From the NCBI GenBank assembly GCA_038373885.1, contig JAWZYV010013131.1:62001-126000 (forward strand): 64,000 nt of DNA, in the 5' to 3' direction. A program made the translations under genes and the position numbers. Of the stretch, positions 1 to 12,401 are shown piece by piece. Numbering within the stretch: position 1 is the stretch's first letter; every line of letters starts with the position of its first letter. The notes beneath the pieces were generated by a model that was not told the origin of the DNA, searched no databases, and saw only the letters and a program-made list of their open reading frames with translations. Source of the DNA: Cheiracanthium punctorium. Its lineage: Eukaryota; Arthropoda; Arachnida; Araneae; Cheiracanthiidae.

Positions 1-2240
1 ATTGAGAGACGGGGGGGGGGGGATTTCTCCATCCTCAGAGTGCGGGTGAGGGCGACACAGACATAAAACTAGGGGAACGGGGGAATACCCCACCAAAAAA
101 AATAAAATAAATAAAGTTCAAATATCACCTATATGAAAGTATTTTCTGTAATAGGAAATACACATTCCCCCCCCCCTTCCCCCAATGTCACATGCCAGTT
201 TACGCCAACGGGAAAGGGGGATGTGCTTTGGGATGTGATCTCGGTTTTCTCTTTCTTTCTTTTTTCTTTTTAGTTAGAACTTTTTTAGCGAAATTTATGG
301 AGTATTCCTCGGCTCCCTTCATCCCTCGAAGACAAAATATTGGGGAGGGGACGTGTCCCTCGGTCCCCATATCTTGCGACCCCCCATGCGCAGGTGTCCA
401 ACGCACGGAGATTTCACTGTATTTAAAAAGGAATCTAACAGTTTTTGTTTTGATTCATACTTCTAAACATTGATACTTTTTCGAGGACTGATATGACAGC
501 CTCCTGCCGATTTTTAATGCAGCCCAGCCGCACGGCACTCGGGACTTCGCCCGAGTCCTTCTGGAAAACGCTGGCACGCGACCAAATGGTCTGTCGCGAG
601 CCACTTGAAAAGCGTTCGAAAAACTCAATTGCCTCCAAAATAGAGAAGAGGTAAAATATTATAAACCCAGCCGAGAGAGATGTGTGCCTTTGCTTGTGCC
701 AGGCCTTGGTGCAGAGGGGGAAAAAAAAAAAAAAACAACACCATCAAAACTTTCAGATAGCAGAAACAACAAAAACTAGAAAGACTTGCGACGTACGTAC
801 GTACTATAAGGGGCACACATAACGCGTAACAAAGCCTGGCTTGTGTTTCAGCGACAGAAAAACCGTCTTTTTATCGCTCATAGGGGTCTCTTTTCTGCAA
901 ACAATGCCTTTCTCATGGTCAACTTCGCCAGCCGGTAATCCAAAGCCTTAGTGAACGCCTTTATGTTTCCCTCGCTCTCTCGCTCCGGACAACTGCCGGC
1001 TTGTGCGCCCGTTTTTTTGTTTCGGAGGGGCGGGGGGAGGGATTTTTCCGAACGTCTCGTGACGTAACAATGGTGTCGTTAACCTCGTTATATTATATTA
1101 TAAACGGTGATCAAAAACTGGAGGAATGCGGCAGAAAAAGAGAGACGCACAAAAGGTGCCTTTTTGCATGGCGGGGGTCTTGCCTGGAGCCGATAGCATC
1201 TGGTTAATTGTGTCGGCGCGGCGCGGTTAGAGATATTAGGTTTTTGCAGAAATATTATTTAATGTCGAAAAAATGTCCACGCTACATTAACGCCTTCTTT
1301 TATTTTCTTTGCTTTTTCCTAAATATCTCTTTTTTTTTTGGGGGGGGGGAGGAATTAATTCTTTACGAAGTTGATGAAAAGTCTTTTATTATGGAAACAC
1401 ATTATTGTCTTTGTTGTTAAGACCAAGAACATTAGCGCTTGTGCTAAAAATCTGGAGGAATTTTGCGGGATGCTCTTTCGCCGATGAGTGTAATGTTTTG
1501 TATCAGACGTTTAATAGATCAAGTGCGGGGGCACAGGCATTGTGTTGTAAAAAAGGAAACCGCTAGCTTTGAGTCCTTTGAGATACATAGGCGCAGTCTC
1601 CATGGGAATAGAGGGGCTTCAGCCCTTCGAATATTTTTCCTAGAGATCAGTTTTCCAATATTTTCCCATGTGATTCTAAATCTCTTTTGGTATATCAAAT
1701 CACTAATCACTCACTCGTAGAAACAAGGATATTGCATGCGGAATTCTTTGTAGATAATTTAACTAAATTAAGCCTTGGGCAGATTTTTTGCACTATTTAA
1801 AAAAAGGTCTCATTTTTTTTCCCACTATTTTTAGTTTATGAACGAGGAAAAGACCGTAAGATAAAACGGTTTTCTGCGACATGTTATGTTCGTAGAACAT
1901 ATTCTGTGAGCTTTTTAAGAGTGTTAAAAGCTAACAACAAACCAACTTTTAGCTGTGTATATCATGATCGAGATATATAATTTCTCATTCAGAAGGGAAG
2001 AAAGCTACATAATCTTTTAGTTGAAACAAACAAACAAAGTAGAATTTTCATCCAATGAATCGTCTCCTTCCTGATATTTTTTAAGTCATCTAAAACGTTG
2101 AAATACACATTGCGATGTTTCCTAAAATATCTGACTTTTTAATTCATGAGTGATTCGATAATATCTATCACCAGCATCATGCGATCCAGTTTAACTATTC
2201 TTACATGAAATATCACATCACATTCTAATGCTAAGCAATG
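1..2240. other. intergenic, no gene seen
   Basis: No coding exon or clear element is recognisable. The stretch has homopolymer G/C and A tracts, an (ACGT)n-like run near 792-805, and only short chance frames. Confidence 0.6.
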
Positions 2241-3120
2241 CAATTACATAATGTGACAGTGTCAAACAATATGGTTACACAATAAAATTAAAAAATTTCA
2301 AATAATAGTTTCAAACAGTGATAAAATGTGTAAAAAAACAATGCATTGAAAGAATGAGCACAACATTACAACGCAACAAGACAATGCTAAACACTGGGCT
2401 AAAAACAAGTGCAACAATAACAATAAGATTTAAAAATCTCAAACAATTGTTTAAAACAAAATCAAATTAAGTGAGCAATGTACTGAAAGAATGAGCTCCA
2501 CATTTTTCTGAACAATATGTTCAACAATGCAAAAAAAAAAAAAAAAATTGGCTAAGCAATTTACTGCAGCAACAATAAACAATATAACGTGTGTACTAAA
2601 AAGAAGCTGGTGCACGTATCGTACTGCAATTTCTTCCATGTTGAAACTTTTCTTCTAGGGTTGCGAATTAAGGTGTTGACTTTTTATCTGGAATAGGTTC
2701 AAAATTAGGAACTCCTACTGGGACTGGATAAAAATGGAAGCCGCTCAATTTCGGCCATCACTTCCCTATATAGAGGTTCTAACTCTGCTGTGTGGTTAGC
2801 CAAACGACATTAGCAGCAGCAAAAACAATAAATAACATTGTTAAATAAAGGTTTTTAGCAATGTCAAAATAAGAAGTAAAAGAAAGGGCTAAAAAATCAG
2901 TGTTAAAACTATGCTAACCATTAGGCTAAAAGAGTTTTATTATGTCACTATCAAATCTGACAATTTAGACAATCTCAATACTTATTGTGATTAAATAATC
3001 TCATTAAACACTAAGATTGAAAAATTTCAAACAATGACAAATATGTGAAGAAAACAAATATGTTACATTATGCTAACATTGCATTAAAACAGTGCTGAAA
3101 ATTGGGCTAAATTATTTATC
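2240..3120. repeat. A-rich degenerate repeat tract
   Basis: Motifs such as CTGAAAGAATGAGC or close variants, GGGCTAAA and TTTCAAACAAT recur irregularly (for example near 2345, 2400, 2475, 3020 and 3105). This suggests a decayed tandem repeat. No gene is seen. Confidence 0.4.
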
Positions 3121-3339
3121 ATAACAATACCGAAATATGAGCTTCAAAAATGTCAGAGGATTATAAAAAATAATTCTAAAAATAAAGTGCTGAAAGGGAG
3201 AAAAAAATCCTTCAGAATAATCTTTTCGTTTGAGATCAACAAAATGTGTTAAGGCTGTCCTACCTGAAAACGGAGGATTTGATCCTACCTGAAACGGTTG
3301 ATTTTCGATAAAGATAGGGAGTAAACTTATAATCACATA

Positions 3340-3930
3340 ACTTTGAGAATTTACAGAATGTTTCCTATAAAACTGGAATAAGAACTGACATTGAGATAAA
3401 ATTTGAAGTTATTTAATTTAAAAAATATATTATTAAACTTGACACGTTTTCAGAGAAAACGCATTTTCTTGACTTTCGTTCTCCATTATAAATAAATTTA
3501 CGATTATATAATTATGATAATTTTCAGAATGTTCCCTCGGAAAGTAGATTGAGAACTGACATACAAATAAATTTTTTGAAAAACTATTTAATTTTTTTTT
3601 GAAAAATTGTGAAACTTGGTACTTTTTTAGAGGTAAACGTTTTTGATGGACTTTCACTAAGATTAGAAATTAACTTATGATACTAGAAGTATGAAAATTT
3701 TTAGACTGTTTCTTCAGAAACCATACTGAAATAAATATCAAATTTGAAAAGTTACTTCATTTTTTGAATAAAAAAAATTAAACATACCACTTTTTCGGAG
3801 AAGTCTGCTTTTTGGTCAACTTTCAATACAGATAAAAAATAAACTTACAATCCTGGAACAGTGAAAATTTTCAGAATATTTCCTAGGGAACTGTACCGTG
3901 GGCTACTGAAAATTTAAAATCTGAATAACC
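3340..3930. repeat. degenerate tandem array, about 170-176 bp monomer
   Basis: Variants of TTTCAGAATGTTTCC recur at about 3350, 3524, 3699 and 3870. Each is followed by a GAACTGACAT-like stretch, a TTTTTGAA/ATTT tract and a TTTTTCAGAG/TTTTTCGGAG block at the same offset. Monomers are heavily diverged, so this is an old satellite remnant. Confidence 0.5.
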
Positions 3931-4748
3931 AGTCAGTTTTCATAAAGAAGCAAAAACATTGTTTTTTAAATTCAAATTCAAAATTGGCTGACTAAAAAAA
4001 TTTCCTTTCAAAAGTAACTTTGAAGCATAAATTTGGATCACTTCATAATCCATTTAAGAATGTTTTGGGGACAAAAATGTACTGCATTTTGTTTTTACAA
4101 ATTTTATAATTTTGAAACTCGTAATGATTTATGAAACCTAATGAACATGACTTCTGATCATGATTTAAAATAAAATTACAGTAGAAAGCTACTGAAAAAT
4201 TTATAATGGTTTTTCTGAAACTACTTTAAGATGTTTTATGAACAGTAAGTTTATACGAGCAATTTAATTTAAAAAATATGTAAATAAATGAAGATGGTAT
4301 TTCGGACTGAAATTCAAAAAATTTCAGCAGTTTTATCGCGTTTCAATTGAATTTCATTTGAAAAAAATCAACTCGCGCTGATCTCTAACACTTATTACAA
4401 TAAATATTTTTACCAAGAAAACTCCATTTTATCGTTTCAATTTTAGAGAAATAATTATATTTTTCTAAAATTTTTCAGAGAGATTCTAAAAAATACAGCT
4501 ACCAATTGTGTCCATTACAACATGAGTAAAGATGGCGCGACATGTATCCTGAAACCCCCAAAACCCCCATTTTCCATAGTTTTCCCCTAGTTCCAGATTC
4601 GACATTCGCTCATCAGGTTAAACAGCCTTAAAACAAACTTAAACATTACGCTAAAAAATTAACAATAGTAATGACAAACGATGTACTTAAAAAGTCGAAC
4701 AATGGTTTGAAACAGCGCAAATATAAGTGCTAAAGTAATGTCCGAAGT
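3931..4748. other. AT-rich intergenic, no gene seen
   Basis: Only A/T-rich sequence with no recognisable repeat ends or coding potential. Confidence 0.5.
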
Positions 4749-4880
4749 AAGGATAGACGCGAGACGAGAAGCAGAGCTGTCTCGTCTCGTCTAGCAGTGC
4801 TAAACCTTTGTCTCGTCTCGCGTCTCGCAGAGAAACTGCCCGTCTCATCTTGCGAGAGATGCGAGACGTCTCGCGAGTCT
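4749..4880. mobile_element. degenerate copy of the GTCTCG-rich hAT MITE
   Basis: It contains AAGGATAGACGCGAGACGAG at the left, repeated GTCTCGTCTCG blocks and GAGATGCGAGACGTCTCGCG at the right. This is the same architecture as the intact copy at 14433-14600. Terminal bases are eroded and I could not find a clean TSD. Confidence 0.6.
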
Positions 4881-5861
4881 GGCAAAATTAAGGACTGCGA
4901 TTTTGTTACCATATTTTTAGTAACATTCATATTAATTTATTGAAAATTAATATTAATATAACAATTAGTTACATATTACCATATTAGTTACCCTATTAAT
5001 TCATATGTGCGTTTGAAGTGATAAAAATTCATTCAGATTTAATGCGTACGTATATAATGCGACATGACACCGAAAAAATATTTGTTTTTATTTCTGGAAC
5101 TGCGTAAATGTAATATATATGGTTGATGGGAGTTTCATTTGCTTTTGAAATTATATAAAGCTTTGAATTTTGTTAGAAATGATGCAGAACTCGGGTCATG
5201 TTACACAAATAAAATTTTAATCTAATTAAGCGGACCCCAATGTGCGGAATAGTGAATTCATAAAAGTTTCAATTAGGGACGTAATAGCGATTGGATTAAT
5301 TATACCGAAGCTTGCTGGTCCCCCCCCTCTCGTTTTAGTGTATGAGATGTGGGTTTCATATTTAATAGAAACCCAGGTTTAACCTGTTCATTCACACCAT
5401 CAAAAAGAAGAGATAACAGAGAAGACTTGTAACAAGGGTTGTTTCTCAACATGGATCTTGCTCCGCTGAGACCCAGCGTTGTATTAGCGAAATCGCTCCA
5501 GTAGATCATTCATTGACGTTCGCATAGCTTGGCTTATGGTGAAAGAAGCATTTTTAATAACTGATGAAACATTTTATTTATAAATATTAATTTACTTAAG
5601 AGAAAAATATGAAATATCCATAAGATTTAATTACATACGTATTCATCCATTTTGATGAAATGTAGCCAATAGTATAAGTAAACAAAAAATCATAATCATT
5701 AAGTACACAATTAGAGCATAAAACATCAAAGTAAGCATACTTGCATCAACTATTTTAAAAAGGTAATAATTATAGCCAGACATTCTAAATAAATTGGGAA
5801 TGTTTTCCATGAAAAAATAACAAACTTGAATAATTCATAATTCTGGATTATGCTTAAATAT
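4881..5861. other. intergenic, no gene seen
   Basis: A 69-codon minus frame (5300-5509) lies in a slightly GC-richer patch, but I do not recognise it and it has no supporting start or splice context. The rest is A/T-rich. Confidence 0.5.
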
Positions 5862-6372
5862 TGTTACGAAAATCGCCAAGTGGGTGTGTTTTAAAACAGT
5901 CCAATCAGCACAGTAAACAAAAAAATAACACTTTATTCACGGCTCGCAGCTCAATAGCTCAAAATAATACAAGAAACTTTAAAATGCGCTAACAAATCAA
6001 AATATCACACAATAACGTTATTCTTTTCACAGAATCAACCGTGCGCTTCAAAGTCTATCACTCAACTGAACTCACCGGAGAGAGATCCTAGCGCTTTTAT
6101 AGAGATGATGACGTCACCAGAATTGCCGAGAAGTTTCTGGAACAATCTTATCAAATTGAAATATGGTCTCGAGACATGAATTTTCTAGAAGCCACCATTT
6201 GTCGCCAAGGTCACCAAATCCGTCGCCAAGTCGCCAAGACGATCGCCAAGTTTGTCGCCAAGGCTACAGGGTTACTTCCACAGGTTTACCATTTACCTGA
6301 TGACTTCGCTATTAACTAGTTTCACGGCGGCGCATTCAATACGAGAGCAAATTAAGTTATTATTTCGCAACA
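5862..6372. mobile_element. probable solo LTR
   Basis: It begins TGTTACGAAAATCGCC and ends TTTCGCAACA, the TG...CA ends of LTRs. It is flanked by ATAT on both sides (5858-5861 and 6373-6376), a plausible 4-bp TSD. It contains repeated GTCGCCAAG motifs (6201-6260). No internal gag/pol is present, hence a solo LTR, Ty3-like by its TGTTACG start. A diverged relative lies at about 16626-17164. Confidence 0.55.
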
Positions 6373-6797
6373 ATATGAATTAGACATTAAAACTCACTTG
6401 CAATTCAAACCTCATTTCACAGAATCAACCATGCGCTTCAAAGTCTATCACTCAACTGAACTCCCCGGAGAGAGATCCTAGCGCTTTTATAGAGATGATG
6501 ACGTCACCAGAATTGCCGAGAAGTTTCTGGAACAATCTTATCAAATTGAAATATGGTCTCGAGACATGAATTTTCTAGAAGCCACCATTTGTCGCCAAGG
6601 TCACCAAATCCGTCGCCAAGTCGCCAAGTTTGTCGTTAAGGCTACAGGGTTACTTCCACAGGTTTACCATTTACCTGATGACTTCGCTATTAACTAGTTT
6701 CACGGCGGCGCATTCAATACGAGAGCAAATTAAGTTATTATTTCGCAACAATATGAATTAGACATTAAGACTCACTTGCAATTCAAACCTCATTTTT
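6373..6797. repeat. 390-bp partial tandem duplication of the solo LTR and its flank
   Basis: TTTCACAGAATCAACC recurs at 6025 and 6415, and the sequences then stay nearly identical to the LTR end plus the flank CAATTCAAACCTCATTT. The second copy lacks about 15 bp of the GTCGCCAAG tract. This is a post-insertion unequal duplication, not a second LTR insertion. Confidence 0.75.
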
Positions 6798-7150
6798 AAG
6801 CTATCCAAATTTTTGCGAAAAACAACAATTATCAGAACTATGAAATCAGAATATCTATATGGTGACATCAGTGATCAGTTGGGGGGGGGCAGGCTAATTA
6901 AAAGAATAATCTAAAAAAATGTTCTCTAACAAGATAATTGAATTCCATTGGTTTTCATTTACAAGCTACGATTACTCTGCGCAAATTAATAAATGAATGG
7001 TTTCTTCAAAAATATTATTGTAATTATATACAAATTTATATATGGAGAGTTTTTCCCATAAAATTATTATCTAGATAGATATAACAATATATATACAGCA
7101 GAACTTTACCCAGATTTCATCAAACATTTTAAGTGGAAAACGTCTTAAAC

Positions 7151-7325
7151 CAGGGGCATAGCCAGGGGGGGGGGATATCGGGATATATCCCCCTCCAAAA
7201 TTTTTGGATTAGTGATGAAATTCCGTCTATTTATACACATATAAGTTCATATCCCCCCCCCCCCGAAAAATTTTTCAGGCGCATATCCCCCCCCCCCCCG
7301 AAAAATTTTCCTGGCTACGCGCCTG
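7151..7325. mobile_element. hAT MITE, CAGGGGC(A/G)TAGCC family
   Basis: Inverted ends are CAGGGGCATAGCCAG and CTGGCTACGCGCCTG. A perfect 8-bp TSD, TCTTAAAC, lies at 7143-7150 and 7326-7333. The interior carries poly-G/poly-C tracts. There is no coding capacity. Confidence 0.85.
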
Positions 7326-8609
7326 TCTTAAACGTTAAATCACTAAGCATAAATGATAAAAAAGAAGTATAAACATATTTCTTTTTTAAAGGATAATTGA
7401 AGTATTATATTATAGTTTCATAGTTTCTTAAAATAAAATTTCTAAAGTACGAACGGGAGTGTCCTATAATAGCCATCTCTGGACACGTGTGTCATGTAAT
7501 AGCCATCCCTGATTTAGCGTCCTTATGAGCTAATGATACAAATGGGTTACAAATATTGAAATAAAAATAATTTTTAAATGCATAATCTGGCTCAAATAAC
7601 ATAGGTAATTTTAAAATTCAATATAGGAAATCTTAAAAAAGCTTTGCATTACGAAACTGAACAGCGGTCAAAAATGGATTAAAATATTTGTGCTAGTAAA
7701 AGGGGCCCCAAAGTTAGTGCCCTTGAGCCCCATCTAAATAGGGTCAGGCTTTGGACTTAACGTACCGCCTTTCCCCTGTTTACTTATTGCTTTTCTGTCT
7801 CCTACTCTTCTGTTTTCTTTCTTTTTTGTTTTTTTCTTTATCCTCTCCTTTGTGTGTTTTGTATATCCCTCGTGCTGTCCTAATTTTAATTGTTACGTGT
7901 TTGTGGGTATTGTAGAGTGCTGATAGTATGCCAGGAACGATAACAAAGGAGACGCAAGTTAAACGGTAGAGGCTTCAGGCAAAGTATACCCTCCCTTACT
8001 CAGGATGGCATACACCCTCAAATACAGCACTGCAATTTTATGCGAGACGAGAAATTCTCGCTCGAGACAAGACTCTGTCTCGTCTGTACTGGACTCTGGC
8101 TTGAATTAAAAGTCTTCGCGTTCGGGTTTTAAAAAAAATGGGCCTGAACTCATCTCCAGTAGGTAGTCAGAAATATCACAATCTGAATGGTACATTTGCA
8201 TCTTTTTGTTTCTGACAACTTCACTATCGTAAATTTTTGTAAAACGCCACATTCAACCTAGTGAAACAAATTTTTTTTTTCAGAGAATATTAAAGCAAGG
8301 TCATATTTATCTATAACGATCGATATACTTCTGGGAAGCATTTTAATCAGTATTCTATTTTGTTTATTTTAAACTGGAGATTACCGACTACAATCTCATC
8401 CATTAATATTTTCTTCTCTCGTCCGAGTTTTATCTTATCCGGGTCTGCTTTCGAAAATTTGCGTCCTTTAAAGGGTTCTTTTTTTCTCCTCTTTTGAGTT
8501 CCATGTACAAACTTTTGATTTTTCGCTTTCACTTTTCTTTACAGTTTCGCGGAAAGGACAGTGACAAGAAAATGTAATGGAAATTAAGCTTAAGCTTTAA
8601 ACTATTAAC
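7326..8609. other. intergenic, no gene seen
   Basis: It contains a fragment of the GTCTCG-rich family at 8041-8090 and pyrimidine-rich low complexity at 7790-7870. The short frames appear to be chance. Confidence 0.5.
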
Positions 8610-9119
8610 CATAGGCGTAGAGTTATATGGGCCCGTGGGGCTTGAGCCCCCCCAATAAATTGTGAATAGGGGCTGAGCCCACCCAATAATTGACCACTCA
8701 ATACAGAAAACTAATTATACTAACATAAAAAAAGTATTTCACGCCATTTACAAACGTTTAAAAAAAACTTTTACTTGTACTTTTAAAAATTTTCTTTTGA
8801 TTTCAATCATGATTTAGTATTCATTGTGACGCAACGTAACCCACAATGTTACTATAAGCTGCCTTCGCCAGGCTCTGGTTCATTAAAATCAGATTATGCG
8901 ATGTAATGTATGAAATGAAGAAAAGTTCAGATGTGTCTAAAATGCACTCTCTCATCGAAAATGATTTTTTTTTCCCTCCTTTGGATCTTTTACTTTGCTT
9001 CTATTTTTAACTTATAAACATGGTAGGAAGATACTAACATGGATACATACCTTACGTAGAATTCTATGGACCCATAGAGCTCCAGCGCCTCCAATAATTG
9101 ACACTTATATATAGTAAGT

Positions 9120-9300
9120 CATAGCTGCCAACTACTACGGAATAGAATTAACCACTTTTTGTAAACAGTCTATTTTTTAATTATTTTTTTCAAAATAGTA
9201 ACCAGCTCGCGCGCGCAGCACAAAAATTTTGCTATATTGTAAGCCGAAAAATCATGTAGAAAAAGGGGTTCATTATATTCCGTAGTAGTTGGCAGCTATG
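9120..9300. mobile_element. palindromic MITE with CATAGCTGCCAACTACTACGG ends
   Basis: The 25-bp ends (CATAGCTGCCAACTACTACG and its complement, ending in CAGCTATG at 9300) are perfect inverted repeats. AGTAAGT flanks both sides (9113-9119 and 9301-9307). It is probably hAT-like. The element at 53963-54124 has similar ends. Confidence 0.75.
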
Positions 9301-9322
9301 AGTAAGTTATATGTACGTGGAT

Positions 9323-9488
9323 CAGTGGCGTAGCCAGAAATTTTTCATGGGAGGGGGGATTACGACTTCTGCAACTCACATATATGTATACGGTACGGAT
9401 GATAAGGGAGTGAAGAATATACATTTTGTATGGTTAAAAATTCCTCATGGGGGTTATCACCCCGCTAACCCCCTTGGCTACGCCACTG
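9323..9488. mobile_element. hAT MITE, CAGTGGCGTAGCCAG family
   Basis: Inverted ends are CAGTGGCGTAGCCAG and TTGGCTACGCCACTG. The 8-bp flanks ACGTGGAT and ACGTGAAT differ at one base. The interior matches the other copies (CATATATATGTATAC, AATATACATTTTGTATGG). Confidence 0.85.
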
Positions 9489-9558
9489 ACGTGAATATAT
9501 GGGGTTGTGGGGCCCGGTCCCCCCAATAATTTTGAAAACTTTACGCTTATGCTATTAA

Positions 9559-9963
9559 CCCTTTAACGCGCAGTGTTTCCGCTCTGGGAACACCAAACTC
9601 TGGCGTTTTGACTGTTAGACGTTTTGACAGAATAGATTTGATTTCTATAAAAATAGTTGCGGGTGACATAGCTCCACGAGAATCCTGTACTTTTTAGCAC
9701 GTCATTTCCCGTAAAAAAAAATGGTCACGATTATTTTTAACAGCACTGACATCTGCTGGAAAATGGAAGAAGGCGAGAACAGCTGGATAGATTGCCCCAT
9801 GCTGAAAAAAGGGCAGCCGTTGCCATCGCTCGACTTAACTACCAGCAAGATGGCGGACGATCGAAACGTTCATCGTGTGCCACAGATCTAGAGACCCTCT
9901 TTTGACGACAGCTGGCTGTGCGCGGGCACAGCCAGCTGTTGGAAAGGGTTGCGCCTCAAAGGG
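9559..9963. mobile_element. piggyBac-like MITE
   Basis: TTAA (9555-9558) precedes CCCTTTAACGCGCAG, and TTGCGCCTCAAAGGG is followed by TTAA (9964-9967). Short inverted ends starting CCCTTT with TTAA targets are the piggyBac signature. The interior contains ACCAGCAAGATGGCGGACGA and a short palindrome around GCTGGCTGTGCGCGGGCACA. Related copies are at 12402-12590, 54262-54517 and 58465-58903. Confidence 0.65.
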
Positions 9964-10223
9964 TTAAAGCAGGGTGTCTACTGCTCAGGAAAATCGGGAG
10001 TCTAGAGAAAGCTTGGAAAATGCAAAATGGGTCAGAAAAATTCTCCAAAAGAAAACATTTTTCTTCATATAAAAAAATTTTGGGCGTTTTTTTCCCCCCT
10101 TCTCCCCTGACTCTAGAAAATGAAAAAGGTTGATAAAGTTGATTTATATTGAAATAGAATGAATGCGTCAGAATGTACAGGAAGAGTAAACAATACTCAT
10201 ACCTGTTTTATACAATACTCATA

Positions 10224-10251
10224 CCCATGAGTATGTACTCATACTCATGGG
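10224..10251. repeat. short palindrome
   Basis: CCCATGAGTATG and its reverse complement CATACTCATGGG lie four bases apart, inside a run of repeated ACTCATACC motifs (10195-10275). Confidence 0.6.
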
Positions 10252-10429
10252 TATACAATAATCATACCTGTTTTACCTTCTGTATTCAGGGGTGTCTTGT
10301 GAAGGAAGGGCCAAAAAGCTATCTTTCTATGACCAGTGAAAAAATATAGAAATTTTCAAAACAATCGTTCTGCATTTTTTTTTTCTGATTTAAAGTGTTG
10401 TAAACCAAAAGATAAAAATTGGTGTTTGG

Positions 10430-10800
10430 AATTTGGACGTCTGCATCTAAATGTCCATAAAAGATGGCCACCCTCCCCCTTTTTTCGCTTCTATTCTCCT
10501 TAGAGGATAATATTTAAAATATCCTGAAATTAATTTTTAGGTATTCGTGACTGCTGCATTTTACAGAAAGAATTTCACGGATATCTCTATTTTTATTTGA
10601 GATCACGCGGGATATGTGAAAAGAACTTTTTGGCCCCTTACCCCCCCTAAGACTACGAATTTTGCAAAATGCTCTCTGATCTAGCACCTATGTTGAAGAA
10701 CTCACGTACGTGCCGAATTTCGCATAATTAACTTCAGTAGTTTTGGCCAGGCGAAATATTGACATACGGAAAAACGCAATTACTTTGTTGCCAACCCAAT
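10430..10800 (-). mobile_element. mariner-like MITE, 5'-truncated copy
   Basis: The right end AAACGCAATTACTTTGTTGCCAACCCAA is the mariner-type terminus, followed by TA. The interior is the reverse complement of the complete copy at 44414-44911 (for example GCACCTATGTTGAAGAACTC and the GCGGGATATGTGAAAAG block). I do not see the opposite terminus. Confidence 0.7.
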
Positions 10801-12401
10801 AAAATGGTCATCTAGGCATATCGTAGTACCACCTTATAACAACTCAGTTGGTGAGCTCAATATTGGCCAGTGCCCACATAAGAGCAACCCTCTACTCCAA
10901 ATAGACTGAAATCTAATGTTATTGTTTCAAACATTTCGTAAAAAAAGCACATTAAGTGATTTTCCAACAAAATTTTTACCCTATCGTATCTTACCGCAGT
11001 TTGCTTTCTTCATCCCACTGAAAGCATTGCTCTGTTCCAGATAGGGAAATAAAAGGGCGTTATTCACCCCACCATCACACGAGAGAAAAAATCAAGGCTG
11101 CGTGTTTATGTTAAGTTGCGATCCTGGGAGGCGCCAGAGCCGAAATCCAAAAATGCATTGTAAAGCCCCGTTCCCAAACAATAGATAACTGGCGGATTTG
11201 GCCGTATCGCTTCCACCCGAAGCGTCTTATCACACGGGACGCATATAACGTCGCAAGGCTTTAAAGTGTTAAGATATTGGGATCGTTGGGTGGGATTTAC
11301 GGGAATGGAAGTCTTGCAACGTTATTACGTGTGCAGTGTACTTGCACGCTGCTGAGCTGCATACCTAAGGGGGAGGTACCGGTGGCAGAATAATCTTCTG
11401 CCGTGGTGCCTTCCTCCCCCCCCCCCCTTCGATAAAGTTGAAATATTTCTCAGCGCTAGTTGATTATAAAGAGGATTGCGAGAGAGAATCACGATTAGCT
11501 TGATAAATGTGGGACATCTTCACTTGAAGATGATGGTTTGTGTCGGTCGTTTGCTCAATTTATGGGTCGCCTCGCCTAGGATTTGGCTAGAAGGATTTAA
11601 AAATTTTAAGGAGACTTGGCACCTTTCAATAGTCGAAATTTCGATAAAAACATCGATATTTGATTTTTTTTTTTAATGAAAATATAGTTTGTTTTAAATT
11701 TTCGCATCGTCAATATGCCAATCTGATCAACATAAATGTAATAAAAAGGTTTTTAAACATTTTAACTGCATGGATGGCTTTTTTAAATGCTGCGACTTTA
11801 AACAACTTTTTCTCAGTTCTAATTTTTTAACAAAATTGCAGTATTTAAAGTGTTAAAACTTCAAGATATATTCGAAAATGGACTAATATATATATATATT
11901 ATTATTCGTGTGTTTAATGATTAGCTTAATACAGTTAGGGGTGTATTTTCTTACATCTTGGAAAGATCTAATGTAAAAAAAAAAAAAAAAAAAAAGTAAC
12001 AGCCATCGTGCTTTTCTACGTTTTTCCACGAATGTAAATTTAATTTTTTTTCCCCTCTCAAACGAATTCATTAATAGCAAACCCCATCAGCAAAGTTCTA
12101 AAGCATATTATTATAATACAAAATTTTAGTAAAGAATAAGTATAATGAATAAAGCACAGGAAGGAATTCTAAAAATTCTCAATGTTTTAAAATAAAATTT
12201 GAATTTTAAGACTTTTTACTAAATTAATGTTTGTTTTTCAAGTGAATGTTTTTTAATTTAATAATAATCTTTAACGGGATGCACATGAGATAAGTAAAAC
12301 TCCTTAAATAAAAAAAAATCATCAAAAGGTATCTAGTCTCCGCATTGAATACACAAATACTTTGGCAATTTTTTTCTAGAACAAACATTGCTTTTCTTTA
12401 A
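10801..12401. other. intergenic, no gene seen
   Basis: It is AT-rich with poly-C and poly-A tracts and a (TA)n run at 11886-11900. There are no recognisable element ends or exons. Confidence 0.5.

Larger units (their letters stand above)
8610..9551. mobile_element. hAT element (non-autonomous) with two nested MITEs
   Basis: Ends are CATAGGCGTAGAG and TTACGCTTATG, and CTATTAAC is duplicated perfectly at 8602-8609 and 9552-9559. The repeated GGGG...GAGCCCCCC-type ends match a hAT family. Two later insertions sit inside (9120-9300 and 9323-9488). There is no transposase frame. Confidence 0.8.

Noticed and set aside
5300..5509. 69-codon minus-strand open frame in a GC-richer patch
   Set aside because: Possibly retroelement debris, but I do not recognise any family motif.
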